Below are positions 40,442 to 48,897 of a stretch of DNA of 64,000 bases, piece by piece. The notes below the pieces were generated by a model. It worked only from the letters and a program-made list of their open reading frames with translations, made no database searches and was not told the DNA's origin. The position numbers and the translations under genes are program-made. The stretch is taken from positions 17,877,319 to 17,941,318 of the forward strand of contig NC_067206.1 of the NCBI RefSeq assembly GCF_026262505.1, read 5' to 3'. Numbering within the stretch: the stretch's first letter is position 1; every line of letters starts with the position of its first letter. Source of the stretch: Trichomonas vaginalis G3 (lineage: Eukaryota > Parabasalia > Trichomonadida > Trichomonadidae).

Positions 40442-40529
40442 TAAAAGGAATATAGTCCGTATCGTCTATGTAAAATGAGAAATGTTTCGACTGAAAATTT
40501 GATAGAAAAAAAAAAAAAAAAAGGTAGTG

Positions 40530-40672
40530 GGGCTTCCAGGCACTTCGTGCCCTCTAGCCCTGAAGATGTTTAGTATAAATGAAGTTTTTATTCGGAAGGC
40601 TTCCAGGCGCGTTGCGCCCTCTAGCCCTGAAGATGTTTAGTATAAATGAAGTTTTTATTCGGAAAATTGTTA
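40530..40672. repeat. Tandem 67-bp repeat with two 31-nt hairpins at the left end of Maverick B
   Basis: Hairpins at 40530..40560 and 40597..40627, each followed by TGAAGATGTTTAGTATAAAT and GAAGTTTTTATTCGGA. The inner stem is GGCAC/GTGCC in the first and GGCGC/GCGCC in the second, with different loops (TTC, GTT). The change is compensatory. Confidence 0.75.
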
Positions 40673-40789
40673 GTCTTCTGGGTCGAAAACATTATATAAT
40701 GTGTCGCTTTTCACAAATTATATATGTTTTCATGTTTTGTCACTTTTCTGTCACTTTTCGGGTAAAAACATTTTTATTATTATATATAA

Positions 40790-41607
40790 ATGAATTTTAC
40801 AAAACCACCGTTACCGTTCTTTGGAAATAAGAGTAGATGTAAAGATATTATATTGAGAGAACTTAAGAAACTACCGAATGGTCTAACATTTGTAGATTTG
40901 TTCGGTGGAAGTTTCTATATATCCCATTTATGTCATATAATATTCCCAGACTCAAAGATTATATGCAATGACTTCGACAACTATATGGACCGTCTCAAAC
41001 ATATACCAGACACAAACAATATATTGAAAGAGTTAAAAGAAAAGATACCTATAGGTAAGATGGAACGTATACCATTAGATAACAAAAATATTGTGAGAGA
41101 GGTTTTGAAAAAAGCAGAATATATAGACTGGGATAGTATATCTGCTAGACTATTATATAGTGGTTCTATAAGAGTTCATGACATTGAAACACTTATGTCA
41201 AAAGTTTTATATCTTAACTATACAAATGTTTTCAAAGAGGACATAGAAAAATATATTGAGGGTATAGAGTTTGTGAGATGTCGTTGGACAGAGTTGTATG
41301 AAAAATATAAAGACAAGGAAAATATTTTCTTTATAGTGGACCCGCCGTTCTATAACACATGGGATTTTCAATACCAAGTAGACTGGACTTTGCGAGACTC
41401 TTTAGAAACTTTAGACGTTTACATAACCATCCATGCTTTTACTTTACATCCGATAAAAGTGGTTTGGAAACCGTTATGAGATGGTTAGAGGACATACATG
41501 ACTATGAGTTTATATATGACAAGATAGAATATGAGAGAGGTCCTATAAACTGGAGAAAGTGTCACAATAAAGAAATTTTATTAGTAAGTAAATGTGGTTT
41601 GAAATAG
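40790..41607 (+). pseudogene. D12-class adenine-N6 DNA methyltransferase (copy B)
   Basis: Starts MNFTKPPLPFFGNKSRCKD after TTATTATATATAAATG, giving the family's PFFGxK amino motif. It then has FVDLFGGSFYIS and FFIVDPPFYNTW. Nearly identical to copy A. The promoter region before it has GTGACA motifs (40739..40760). Broken lightly. Followed by and overlapping the 43-residue membrane protein. Confidence 0.75.
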
Positions 41608-41723
41608 GACTACTTGTTTTAGGTTTTTTCCATTGTGTCATTTATTTATTTGACGTGGTAGAAAAGTACAGAGAATATGAAGATGAACCAATGCCTGCAA
41701 ATGTTCAGCATATGTACTCGTAA
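41592..41723 (+). CDS. 43-residue single-span membrane protein (copy B)
   Basis: Identical to 35218..35349: MWFEIGLLVLGFFHCVIYLF plus an acidic tail. Its start overlaps the methyltransferase end by 16 bases. Conservation of both frame and overlap in two copies is the main evidence that it is a gene. Confidence 0.6.
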   Translation: MWFEIGLLVLGFFHCVIYLFDVVEKYREYEDEPMPANVQHMYS

Positions 41724-41746
41724 GAGATATTTTTATCTAATATTAA

Positions 41747-42108
41747 ATGGACGCACAGAACTTAGCGAATGCACAGCAACCTGGACAACCAAACCCAGAG
41801 AATATTCCAAATGAAGTTAGAATACAAACTGCAATGGCAAACTATGGTCAAGTGCCAACAGATGTACAAATGCAAACTGCCATGTCAAATGACGCTGCGT
41901 TAGGTTTGCCACCATGGTATGCAAATATGAGATGGAAAGAGTTTTATACAAACCCTGAAGTGGGATATAAACAACTTTATGCAGATGACGCGAACACAGG
42001 AGTTGACCAGAATATGTTTTCTACCAGAGGAGAAACAGAATGTATGAGCTCCAGTTAAAGAATGCTATGGAACTCAACAGGAAACGTAAGAGACTAGGCG
42101 GACATTAG
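41747..42108 (+). pseudogene. Maverick small structural-type protein (copy B)
   Basis: Counterpart of 34832..35194 with one or two residue changes (MDAQNLANAQQPGQPNPENI onward). Broken here. Lies between the membrane protein and the amphipathic protein as in copy A. Confidence 0.55.
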
Positions 42109-42126
42109 ATTTTTACATATAGTAAA

Positions 42127-42369
42127 ATGGGTTTCTTCAGTAGTATTGGAAACTTCTTCAGAAGAGTTGGAAGAGGTATATGGAATGGAATAAAAACCGT
42201 AGGAAGAGGAATTTGGAACGGAGTCAAAAATATTGGTAAAAGAGTAGGTCAGTTCGTTGGTATTATACCTAAAGACCCTGAACCAGAAGAACAAGCTCCT
42301 GTTATACAACAGCCTGAACCTGCACCACAGTCTAGTTGGCAACCAAATCCAACACCTCAACCGTATTAA
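42127..42369 (+). CDS. Amphipathic small protein with GxWNG repeats (copy B)
   Basis: 80 residues: MGFFSSIGNFFRRVGRGIWN, then GIKTVGRGIWNGVKNIGKRV and a Pro/Gln tail three residues longer than in copy A (QPNPTPQPY). All helix changes are conservative (K/R, V/I), as if the amphipathic pattern was kept by selection. Membrane-active role inferred. Confidence 0.6.
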   Translation: MGFFSSIGNFFRRVGRGIWNGIKTVGRGIWNGVKNIGKRVGQFVGIIPKDPEPEEQAPVIQQPEPAPQSSWQPNPTPQPY

Positions 42370-42744
42370 AAAATTATATTTTTACCGTTCGATAGTAGTT
42401 GTATATGAAACTAAGTTCTAAGTAAAACGCATGGTATAATGGAATTATTCTTTTTCTTCCATCTGTAGTAAACCATACTTGAAAGTCTGAAATACTTCCA
42501 CTTGGTGGTTCGTATAACTTTGTAGGTTTTTCGTAAAAGTCATTTGCCAAGCATAAGAAAGAGTTTTGGGCGCCAGAAAATGAAGCATGAACAATAATAG
42601 CATCTTGGTCGAAAACATCTTTAAATAAATAGAGTATATAAGAATTTCCGAAAAAGTGACACTCAAAAAGTGACACTTTCAATAGGGGGTAACACTTAAA
42701 AAGTGACAATTTAAAATTCACAATAAATAAAAATAATAAATTTT

Positions 42745-43134
42745 TTAGTCTATTAAATTATTCTTTTCTTTGAAATCCTCCAAAAATTCTTCGAAATGTT
42801 CTAAAATATAATCTGGAGAATTATAACAAAATTCATTAATTTCTAACATATACGTATCTAACAATTCATTTGGAATTTCAAACGATCTTAAATATGTAAT
42901 TGAATTTTGTATCTTCTCATTTATTTGAGAAAGTTTTTCTTCAGCATTTTCCAATAAAAATCTTAATGGATTCAAATTGGCTTCTTGATTCTGAACAAAA
43001 TTTAATACTTGGTATAAACGTGATTGAACTTCTCTTTTCAATTTTGTTTTATAATCTGTCAATCGAGGCTCGCGAATTCTAATTGAAGGAATAAAACCTG
43101 TTTGAAGTAAATCGTTTTTAATACTTTCTTGAGG
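42745..43134 (-). pseudogene. Coiled-coil protein fragment inside the hairpin element
   Basis: The stretch reads helical sequence such as LTDYKTKLKREVQSRLYQVL, LENAEEKLSQINEKIQNSIT and FCYNSPDYILEHFEEFLEDF, ending NNLID. It has no clear start: the coding sequence enters from the first hairpin, so it looks like the end of a gene captured by the element. Not recognised as a Maverick gene. It may be host-derived. Confidence 0.4.
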
Positions 43135-44060
43135 GAATTAAAGGGTGAGAGATTTATAGTCTATCTATATATCTCCCACCCTCTAATTCCCTCCCTGACA
43201 GCGGGAAACTTTGTCTGAATGTTAAACTATTCAGACAAAGTTTCCCACTGTTTGCGAAGGACTTGTTGGCTATGATGTACTGATTCATGATCAGTACATC
43301 ATAGCCAACAATTCCTTATATAAAGTTCAAAAACTTGGGTGCAATCAGTTCTGATTGCACCCAAGTTTTTGAACTTTCTTGAGGGAATGGAAGAGTAAGA
43401 GGTATACATTATGAATATATACCTCTTACCCTTCCATTCCCTCTCTGACAGCGGGAAACTTTGTCTGAATGTTAAACTATTCAGACAAAGTTTCCCGCTG
43501 TCAGCGAAAGAATTGTTCCATCTGATGCATAGAGTGTGAATCTATGCACCAAATGGAGCAAGTCCTCGCGAAATTGCCCAAACTTGCGTCGCATTTCAAA
43601 GATTGCGACCCAAATTTTGGCGATTTCTAGTAGAGATGGAGTATTTTGAGTCACTGACCTATATGCAGTGGCTCAAAGGGCTCCATCTCTACTTTGAAGC
43701 AAGGAAACTTTCCTCGAAATTTGATAATTTGAAGAAAGTTTTCAAGCAATTAACAAAGGATTACTCGCTATGAGGTAAAAATTCTAGATTTTCACCTCAT
43801 AGCGAGAGCTTCCCTTTCATTGCTTGAAAACTTTCCCCAGCTTCAAAATTGGGGAAAGGGCTGTAAAGTCGACTCCGATACCAGCAGGTACCAGAGTATT
43901 TAAAAGAGAAGCCCTCGTACGAGTTTCTATGAAGACCTTCTCATTCAAGAAGATCTTAATAGAAAATTGTACGAGGGCATTGGAAACTCGCGTCTGGTAC
44001 ATGTTGGTACCAGAGTGTTTGAGATTTGAAGACTCTGGTACTAACATGTACCAGAATTTA
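43133..44060. repeat. Cluster of at least twelve alternating hairpins
   Basis: Consecutive 45-65-bp inverted repeats, mostly perfect or nearly so. Class I examples: 43264..43312 (TTGGCTATGATGTACTGAT arm), 43382..43441 (GGAAGAGTAAGAGGTATA arm), 43630..43693 and 43760..43806 (CTCGCTATGAGGT arm). Class II examples: 43199..43250 and 43444..43503 (GCGGGAAACTTTGTCTGAAT arms, nearly the same), 43324..43377 (CAAAAACTTGGGTGCAATCA arm), 43568..43626 and 43697..43749. The classes alternate strictly up to about 43806. Beyond that the hairpins are longer and nested. Loops are AT-rich. Confidence 0.85.
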
Positions 44061-45050
44061 TGATGAATTTAAGATGGACCATTATAAAATGGTAGCGGTT
44101 TGTTTCAAAAAATTTTAGATGAGATTTGCATAGATATAGATTATATGATTTATACATATGAAAAATAATATATAAAAATATAATTTTGAGATAATTATGT
44201 AAATAATATTTTAAATATTTGAATTTGAGGTATAATTTTATAGTAAAATATATTATAAAGAGTATTTATATAAATATTGTAAAATAATATAAGTAATAAA
44301 AATTGAGACCCCCTCCCTGTTTTTGATGTTTTGTCACTTTTTCGGTAATTCTTATTGTTTCCATAAGAAAGAGTTTTGGGCGCCAGAAAATGAAGCATGA
44401 ACAATAATAGCATCTTGGTCGAAAACATCTTTAAATAAATATGGTTCATCTCTTGCATATCGACTGTAAATATTTGCTAAAGGAAGTTCGACTTTCTGAT
44501 TTAACATTCTTTGCAAATAATACCATGACATTGCAGTGAATTCTGTATATATTTGTTCGTCTTTATTTGGATTGTTTTCGTAGATTTGAAATGACACTTG
44601 TGAATTTTGTTTGTCATATACAATTCTCACATAAAGTGTGCTCTCGGTATTTGCATATTCATCAGCATATTTTGCATAACATGAATTTATTTTATCTTCT
44701 ATATTTTTTAACGCAGTCTGTAGAGAAGATGAAAGGTCAACTTGTATTAGCTCAATTTCTTCCCACATTTTTCGTTTCCCTTCAGATATATAATCTATAT
44801 GAAACTTTACAATAAATGGAAAACTTTTATCTTCTACAGACACAAACTTCATTCTACGAAAGCCAATAGCTTTTGTGACGGATGGGTCTCTTAACCATCT
44901 TAATGGGTAGTCAAAACGATAGCCTTCATGCTTTACGGTCTCTGTCTCAAACTTTTGACCGACATTAGTAAAAAGTTCATCTAATGGTTTAGTTGTAGCA
45001 ACTCTAGAATTTTCTTTTTCTATTGGAAGCATATTTTATCTAGAATAAAA

Positions 45051-46727
45051 ATGTCGAAAGATATTGCTTCCATGAGAGAAATACAACACAACCGACAACT
45101 CATTATGCAAGCTCTAAATAAGAACACAACAAACTTTTCAAACTATTCTAAGATATCTGAGTCATTGAAAGAAGGAAACTTAAAACTGACATTAAACCCA
45201 ATGACAGATGAGTTTCTGTTTCAAGACAAGAAGAACAATACTGTCTGTATAAATCCAACAAAAGGAACTTTAAACGAGAAACCTATAAATGAACTTCTTT
45301 TGAAAGCAGATATTGACAACAAAGCTGACAAAGAATATGTAGACGATGCAATAGCAAAAGAAGAAGAAAGAGCTAACAATGCTTATGCAACAAAAGAACA
45401 TACTCATCCTGAACTAGCAGACAAAACATATGTTGACAATAAAATGTCAAGTGAAGTGACAAGAGCTGAAAACGAATATGCTAAAAAGACTCATATACAT
45501 TCTATATCTGAAATAACAAACTTACAAGAAACCTTAAACAGGAAAAGTGACGTTGGACATACACATACCATTGCAAATATTACAAACTTACAAGAAACCT
45601 TAAACAGGAAAAGTGACGTTGGACATACACATACATCTTCTGAAATAACAGACTTAAACGTTAGCCTTGACAAGAAAGCAGACAAAACATATGTCAATGA
45701 AATATACCAAAGTTTGCTAGGAACAAACAATATTGAAACTATTGTTGGTGACTTTTCTGTCTATGAAGAAAACAAATATTTTAGATGGGAGTTTGTACAC
45801 TCCTTAAAAAATGGTATACGGTATAAACTCATTCCGAAAAATAACAATGAAATGTATGTAAGCTATATAAAGAATGATGGTACACAAGTTAAAGTTCCAT
45901 TAGACAACAACTGCTACTTAAACTTATATGGAGACGAACAAAAGAAATATTTAAGAGTTTATGAAATGGCAGATATGACATTGCCTGACCCAGCTCCAGC
46001 ACCATATTATTATGACTATGTAGATGACGGCGGAGCACTACATGCAGATGAACAAAAGCAAACATTATATTTAGATTATTATAGATATAAAAGATATAAT
46101 GCAATAGAAAAAACGAGAATAGTATATTATTATATAGATGACAGAAATAAATATTATAGTCAAGATTTTACCCACCCTGAAAACATAAGATTATATTATA
46201 AAAAATATTCTGACACAAACCAGAAGAAACCTGAAATAGTTGCACTATATTTTAAGTTCAAAAGAGACAATCCTATAATATCTCATATGTTTGATTTAAT
46301 GAACCCAGTAGGTTCTATTTATACATCTATGGAAGCAAGAGGTCCTCAAGTAATGTTTGGTGTTGGTGCATGGGAACAAATAGTCGACAAATTCTTATAC
46401 TGTGCTAACTCTTCAAAGCAAACAGGAGGTTCGAAGAAAATTACTGAAGCAAACCTTCCACCGCACACTCATACGGGAACTACAAACACAACAGGTAGTC
46501 ATTCACATTCAATAACAAAAAGAGGTTATAGAAATCTTGCAGCAGGTTCGGATAGACAGGGAATGGATAGATATGATATTTCAAGCGACCCAGTAGATTC
46601 AAGCGCAGGTATTTTCTGTGGAACCACAGGAAATCATTCACACACTTTCACAACAAATCCAACAGGCTCGGGTGCAGATTATATGCCACCTTACATGACA
46701 GTTTACGCATGGTATAGAATTGCTTAG
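45051..46727 (+). CDS. Phage-like tail-fibre protein (copy B)
   Basis: 558 residues with the same start, shaft and middle domain as copy A, but with one fewer H-x-H shaft repeat and a wholly different tip between QTGGSKKITEANLPP and ADYMPPYMTVYAWYRIA. The tip has HTHTGTTNTTGSHSHSITKR and GTTGNHSHTFTTNPTGSG, a metal-binding type His pattern as in phage collar or needle tips. Divergent from the virion-like gene. The stop overlaps that of the integrase gene. Frame looks whole. Confidence 0.8.
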   Translation: MSKDIASMREIQHNRQLIMQALNKNTTNFSNYSKISESLKEGNLKLTLNPMTDEFLFQDKKNNTVCINPTKGTLNEKPINELLLKADIDNKADKEYVDDAIAKEEERANNAYATKEHTHPELADKTYVDNKMSSEVTRAENEYAKKTHIHSISEITNLQETLNRKSDVGHTHTIANITNLQETLNRKSDVGHTHTSSEITDLNVSLDKKADKTYVNEIYQSLLGTNNIETIVGDFSVYEENKYFRWEFVHSLKNGIRYKLIPKNNNEMYVSYIKNDGTQVKVPLDNNCYLNLYGDEQKKYLRVYEMADMTLPDPAPAPYYYDYVDDGGALHADEQKQTLYLDYYRYKRYNAIEKTRIVYYYIDDRNKYYSQDFTHPENIRLYYKKYSDTNQKKPEIVALYFKFKRDNPIISHMFDLMNPVGSIYTSMEARGPQVMFGVGAWEQIVDKFLYCANSSKQTGGSKKITEANLPPHTHTGTTNTTGSHSHSITKRGYRNLAAGSDRQGMDRYDISSDPVDSSAGIFCGTTGNHSHTFTTNPTGSGADYMPPYMTVYAWYRIA

Positions 46728-47676
46728 TCGTCATTTTCAACTTCTTTAGCATATTCGTCAGGAGTTGTCTTATATTTGTTAGGAACTGTCTTTGAAAGTA
46801 TACCACCTTGAACTTTGACAAGTTTGAAACGAGGTCTGACAATAGTAGTTTTATCTTCTGCTTGCAGTGTGTACATTTTGCCATGTTTGCCTAAAACTTC
46901 ATAATATTCTCTTGTATACTTTCTTCTATTTTTACGAACACGAATGTGAGTACCTATCGGGTTCCCATTGTTGTCATAGTCAATAGTATTTTCATATGGG
47001 TCGCGTTTAGGTATTTCTATTTTTACTTTGTCACCTTTCTGAAGTTTGAAGCCCGGCATTCTTTCTTGTTTGTCTCTTTTGACTAAATTATTAAATATAT
47101 AGTCTTTCTCTAAGTCAGGGTTGTTTTTCATTTCTTCGGGGGAGTGGTTTCCCAAACCTTTTGTTTACGGTTATTGTAAATATTTAAAACTTGTCTCATC
47201 TTTGCCATGGAGAAGTGTCTATACTTGTCGTCATATGACATTTCATTTGCTTCACCACCTTGTGGTTGGTTTAAGTCTCTTAACATTTTTATACAACCGT
47301 CAATGACACAAGAGCAGAATGGTTTTGGTCGACAATGAATATTGGTTACATTTTTGAACGCAGATAGTTTTTAATATCATCTGATTTGAAAGAACTTTCA
47401 CAGTCAGATGTCAGTTTTGTTGGATGGTATTTGTCAACGAATATTGTCAAAGCAGTTTTCACATCTAAAATATTTTTGGACCATAATGGTATGGCTTCAC
47501 AGTATCTTGTGTTTTGACCAACAAATATTAACCAGTATGGAGGTCCATCTTCTCTATACCTCGGAATATTTCCAAGATATCCATAAACCAAGCATTTGTG
47601 TTGAACTAAAGATTTTTATCATGAGTGCTTTCTTTGTCGCTTTAGAAACATAGGGGTCCTTGTTTGGATTCGTCAT
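46724..47676 (-). pseudogene. rve integrase of Maverick B
   Basis: Counterpart of 30299..31975 without the 711-bp element: LTSDCESSF core region and the carboxy domain GFKLQKGDKVKIEIPKRDPY through VRPRFKLVKVQGGIL. Broken a few times. Shows the empty insertion site (single TATACT complement near 46797). Confidence 0.75.
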
Positions 47677-47692
47677 TTTTAACCCATAAGAA

Positions 47693-48090
47693 ATGGGTTT
47701 ATTTGCGCATTAGCAGGAGTTGCATCAGATTTTTACCCGCAGTTGGAACAATAGCCAGAGGTGCATTTGGAATTGGAAGGAAGATTTTGAGTACATTAGG
47801 TATACTGAAAGAGAAAGCACAACCTATTATACAAACTGTACAGAAAGTTGGGATGTAGCACGAGATGCAGCAAATCTTATTCCAAATCCTGAAACAAGAG
47901 GAAAAGTTCAAGGATGGATGGACAATGTAGGAAGACAAGCAGGAAACTATTATAACAAAGCAAATGACTACTATACCAAGCAGGACACTATATGGACCAA
48001 GGTGAAAGATTCTTTAACAGAGGATATAACCATGCACAACAGTGGGTAAACAATAACCAACCTCAACCGCCTCAAACTTGGGGAATGTAA
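47693..48090 (+). pseudogene. Amphipathic, pVI-like small virion protein (copy B)
   Basis: Counterpart of 29880..30281, sharing RFLPAVGTIARGAFGIGRKI and the Asn/Tyr-rich tail with the PQPPQTWGM end. Broken. Divergent to the integrase gene by 17 bases. Confidence 0.55.
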
Positions 48091-48109
48091 AATTTTTTAC
48101 TGAGATGAA

Positions 48110-48262
48110 ATGAACAATACAGCATTGAGACAAATGGGTTCAAGATGGATTTGTCGGCTTCCAGCAGTTACACCACGTGTTTGTCAAGTTCTTCCTATAC
48201 CTCAGGAAGTTTTAGACCGACTTAAAAAACCTAAACAACCAGTTGAAAACAAACCAAACTAA
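48110..48262 (+). CDS. Small Maverick linker protein, 50 residues (copy B)
   Basis: MNNTALRQMGSRWICRLPAV then a centre unlike copy A (TPRVCQVLPIPQEVLDRLKK) and the shared end QPVENKPN. The start follows an ACTGAGATGAA leader identical to that of the next gene (48282), so the leader is duplicated. The frame is open in both copies despite the divergent middle, which supports coding. Confidence 0.55.
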   Translation: MNNTALRQMGSRWICRLPAVTPRVCQVLPIPQEVLDRLKKPKQPVENKPN

Positions 48263-48281
48263 AATTTTTTACTGAGATGAA

Positions 48282-48867
48282 ATGACCGAAGAAGTTGAAA
48301 CGGTAGATTTGACACCACAAACAAAAAGTTCAGAACCATTGTCAAAACCTGTCAAAGAACTTACAGATAAAGAGAAAAATTCAATAATAGAAAGTGCCAG
48401 GTCTGGAAATGCAAACCCTAACTATAAAGTCACTTTTCATAGAAATGGAACGGCTAGTATCTCAAAAAAGAAACAGACTCTCACAAATAAAATATTGAAG
48501 TCTGAAGGAGCTTTCGAGACAACAGATGGAAAAGTTTACTTCACTGACCAACAGTTCATTATAGAACATCTCATTGACTTAGAGTCGAAATATTCTAAAC
48601 TTTACAACAAACACAAAAAGTTGAAAGGAAAACAAAAACAAATGGCATATGATATTTATGAAGATGTTGACAACACAAACTGTTCCTGCAAGTGAAGTAA
48701 AGTCAGAGGAACCGAAAAGTGACGAAAAACCGATAGAAGAAGAAAAACCAAAAACTGAAGATAAACCAAAACCAAAGTTTAGTTTCCAAACTAAACCAAG
48801 TCAACCTTCATTAGCTGGTATGGGTTGGCGTCAAAGACTTATGGCAGCAGGCGGTTATGTAAAGTAA
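48282..48867 (+). pseudogene. Maverick protein of about 195 residues (copy B)
   Basis: Counterpart of 27835..29676 without the foldback element, and so the empty-site control for it: the sequence around KPKFSFQTKPSQPSLAGMGW is uninterrupted. Lys/Glu/Pro linker between folded core and a basic end. Lightly broken. Confidence 0.65.
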
Positions 48868-48897
48868 AGAAAAAAATATTTTTTTATTTTTATAAAA

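Larger units (their letters stand above)
42632..44361. mobile_element. 1.73-kb element carrying a hairpin array, with an 80-bp target duplication
   Basis: Terminal inverted repeats contain ATAAGAATT, CCGAAAAAGTGACA (one mismatch). It is flanked by an exact 80-bp direct repeat of host-gene sequence. Cargo: a truncated protein-coding stretch (42745..43134), a cluster of at least twelve hairpins (43133..44060) and AT-rich filler. The GTGACA at both ends resembles Maverick promoters and the ends of the 988..2035 element. No transposase is encoded. Confidence 0.75.
42374..45032 (-). pseudogene. Conserved Maverick virion-like protein, split by an element (copy B)
   Basis: Counterpart of 33727..34575, nearly identical in sequence. 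A 1.73-kb element lies within it, and an exact 80-bp stretch of the gene is present on both sides of the insertion (42552..42631 and 44362..44441). Divergent to the fibre gene, as in copy A. Confidence 0.75.

Noticed and set aside
31972-46727. Bacteriophage or bacterial origin of this window because of the tail-fibre genes
   Set aside because: All neighbouring genes are of Maverick type, and the host genes and base composition are eukaryotic. The fibre is a transferred domain, not evidence for phage DNA.
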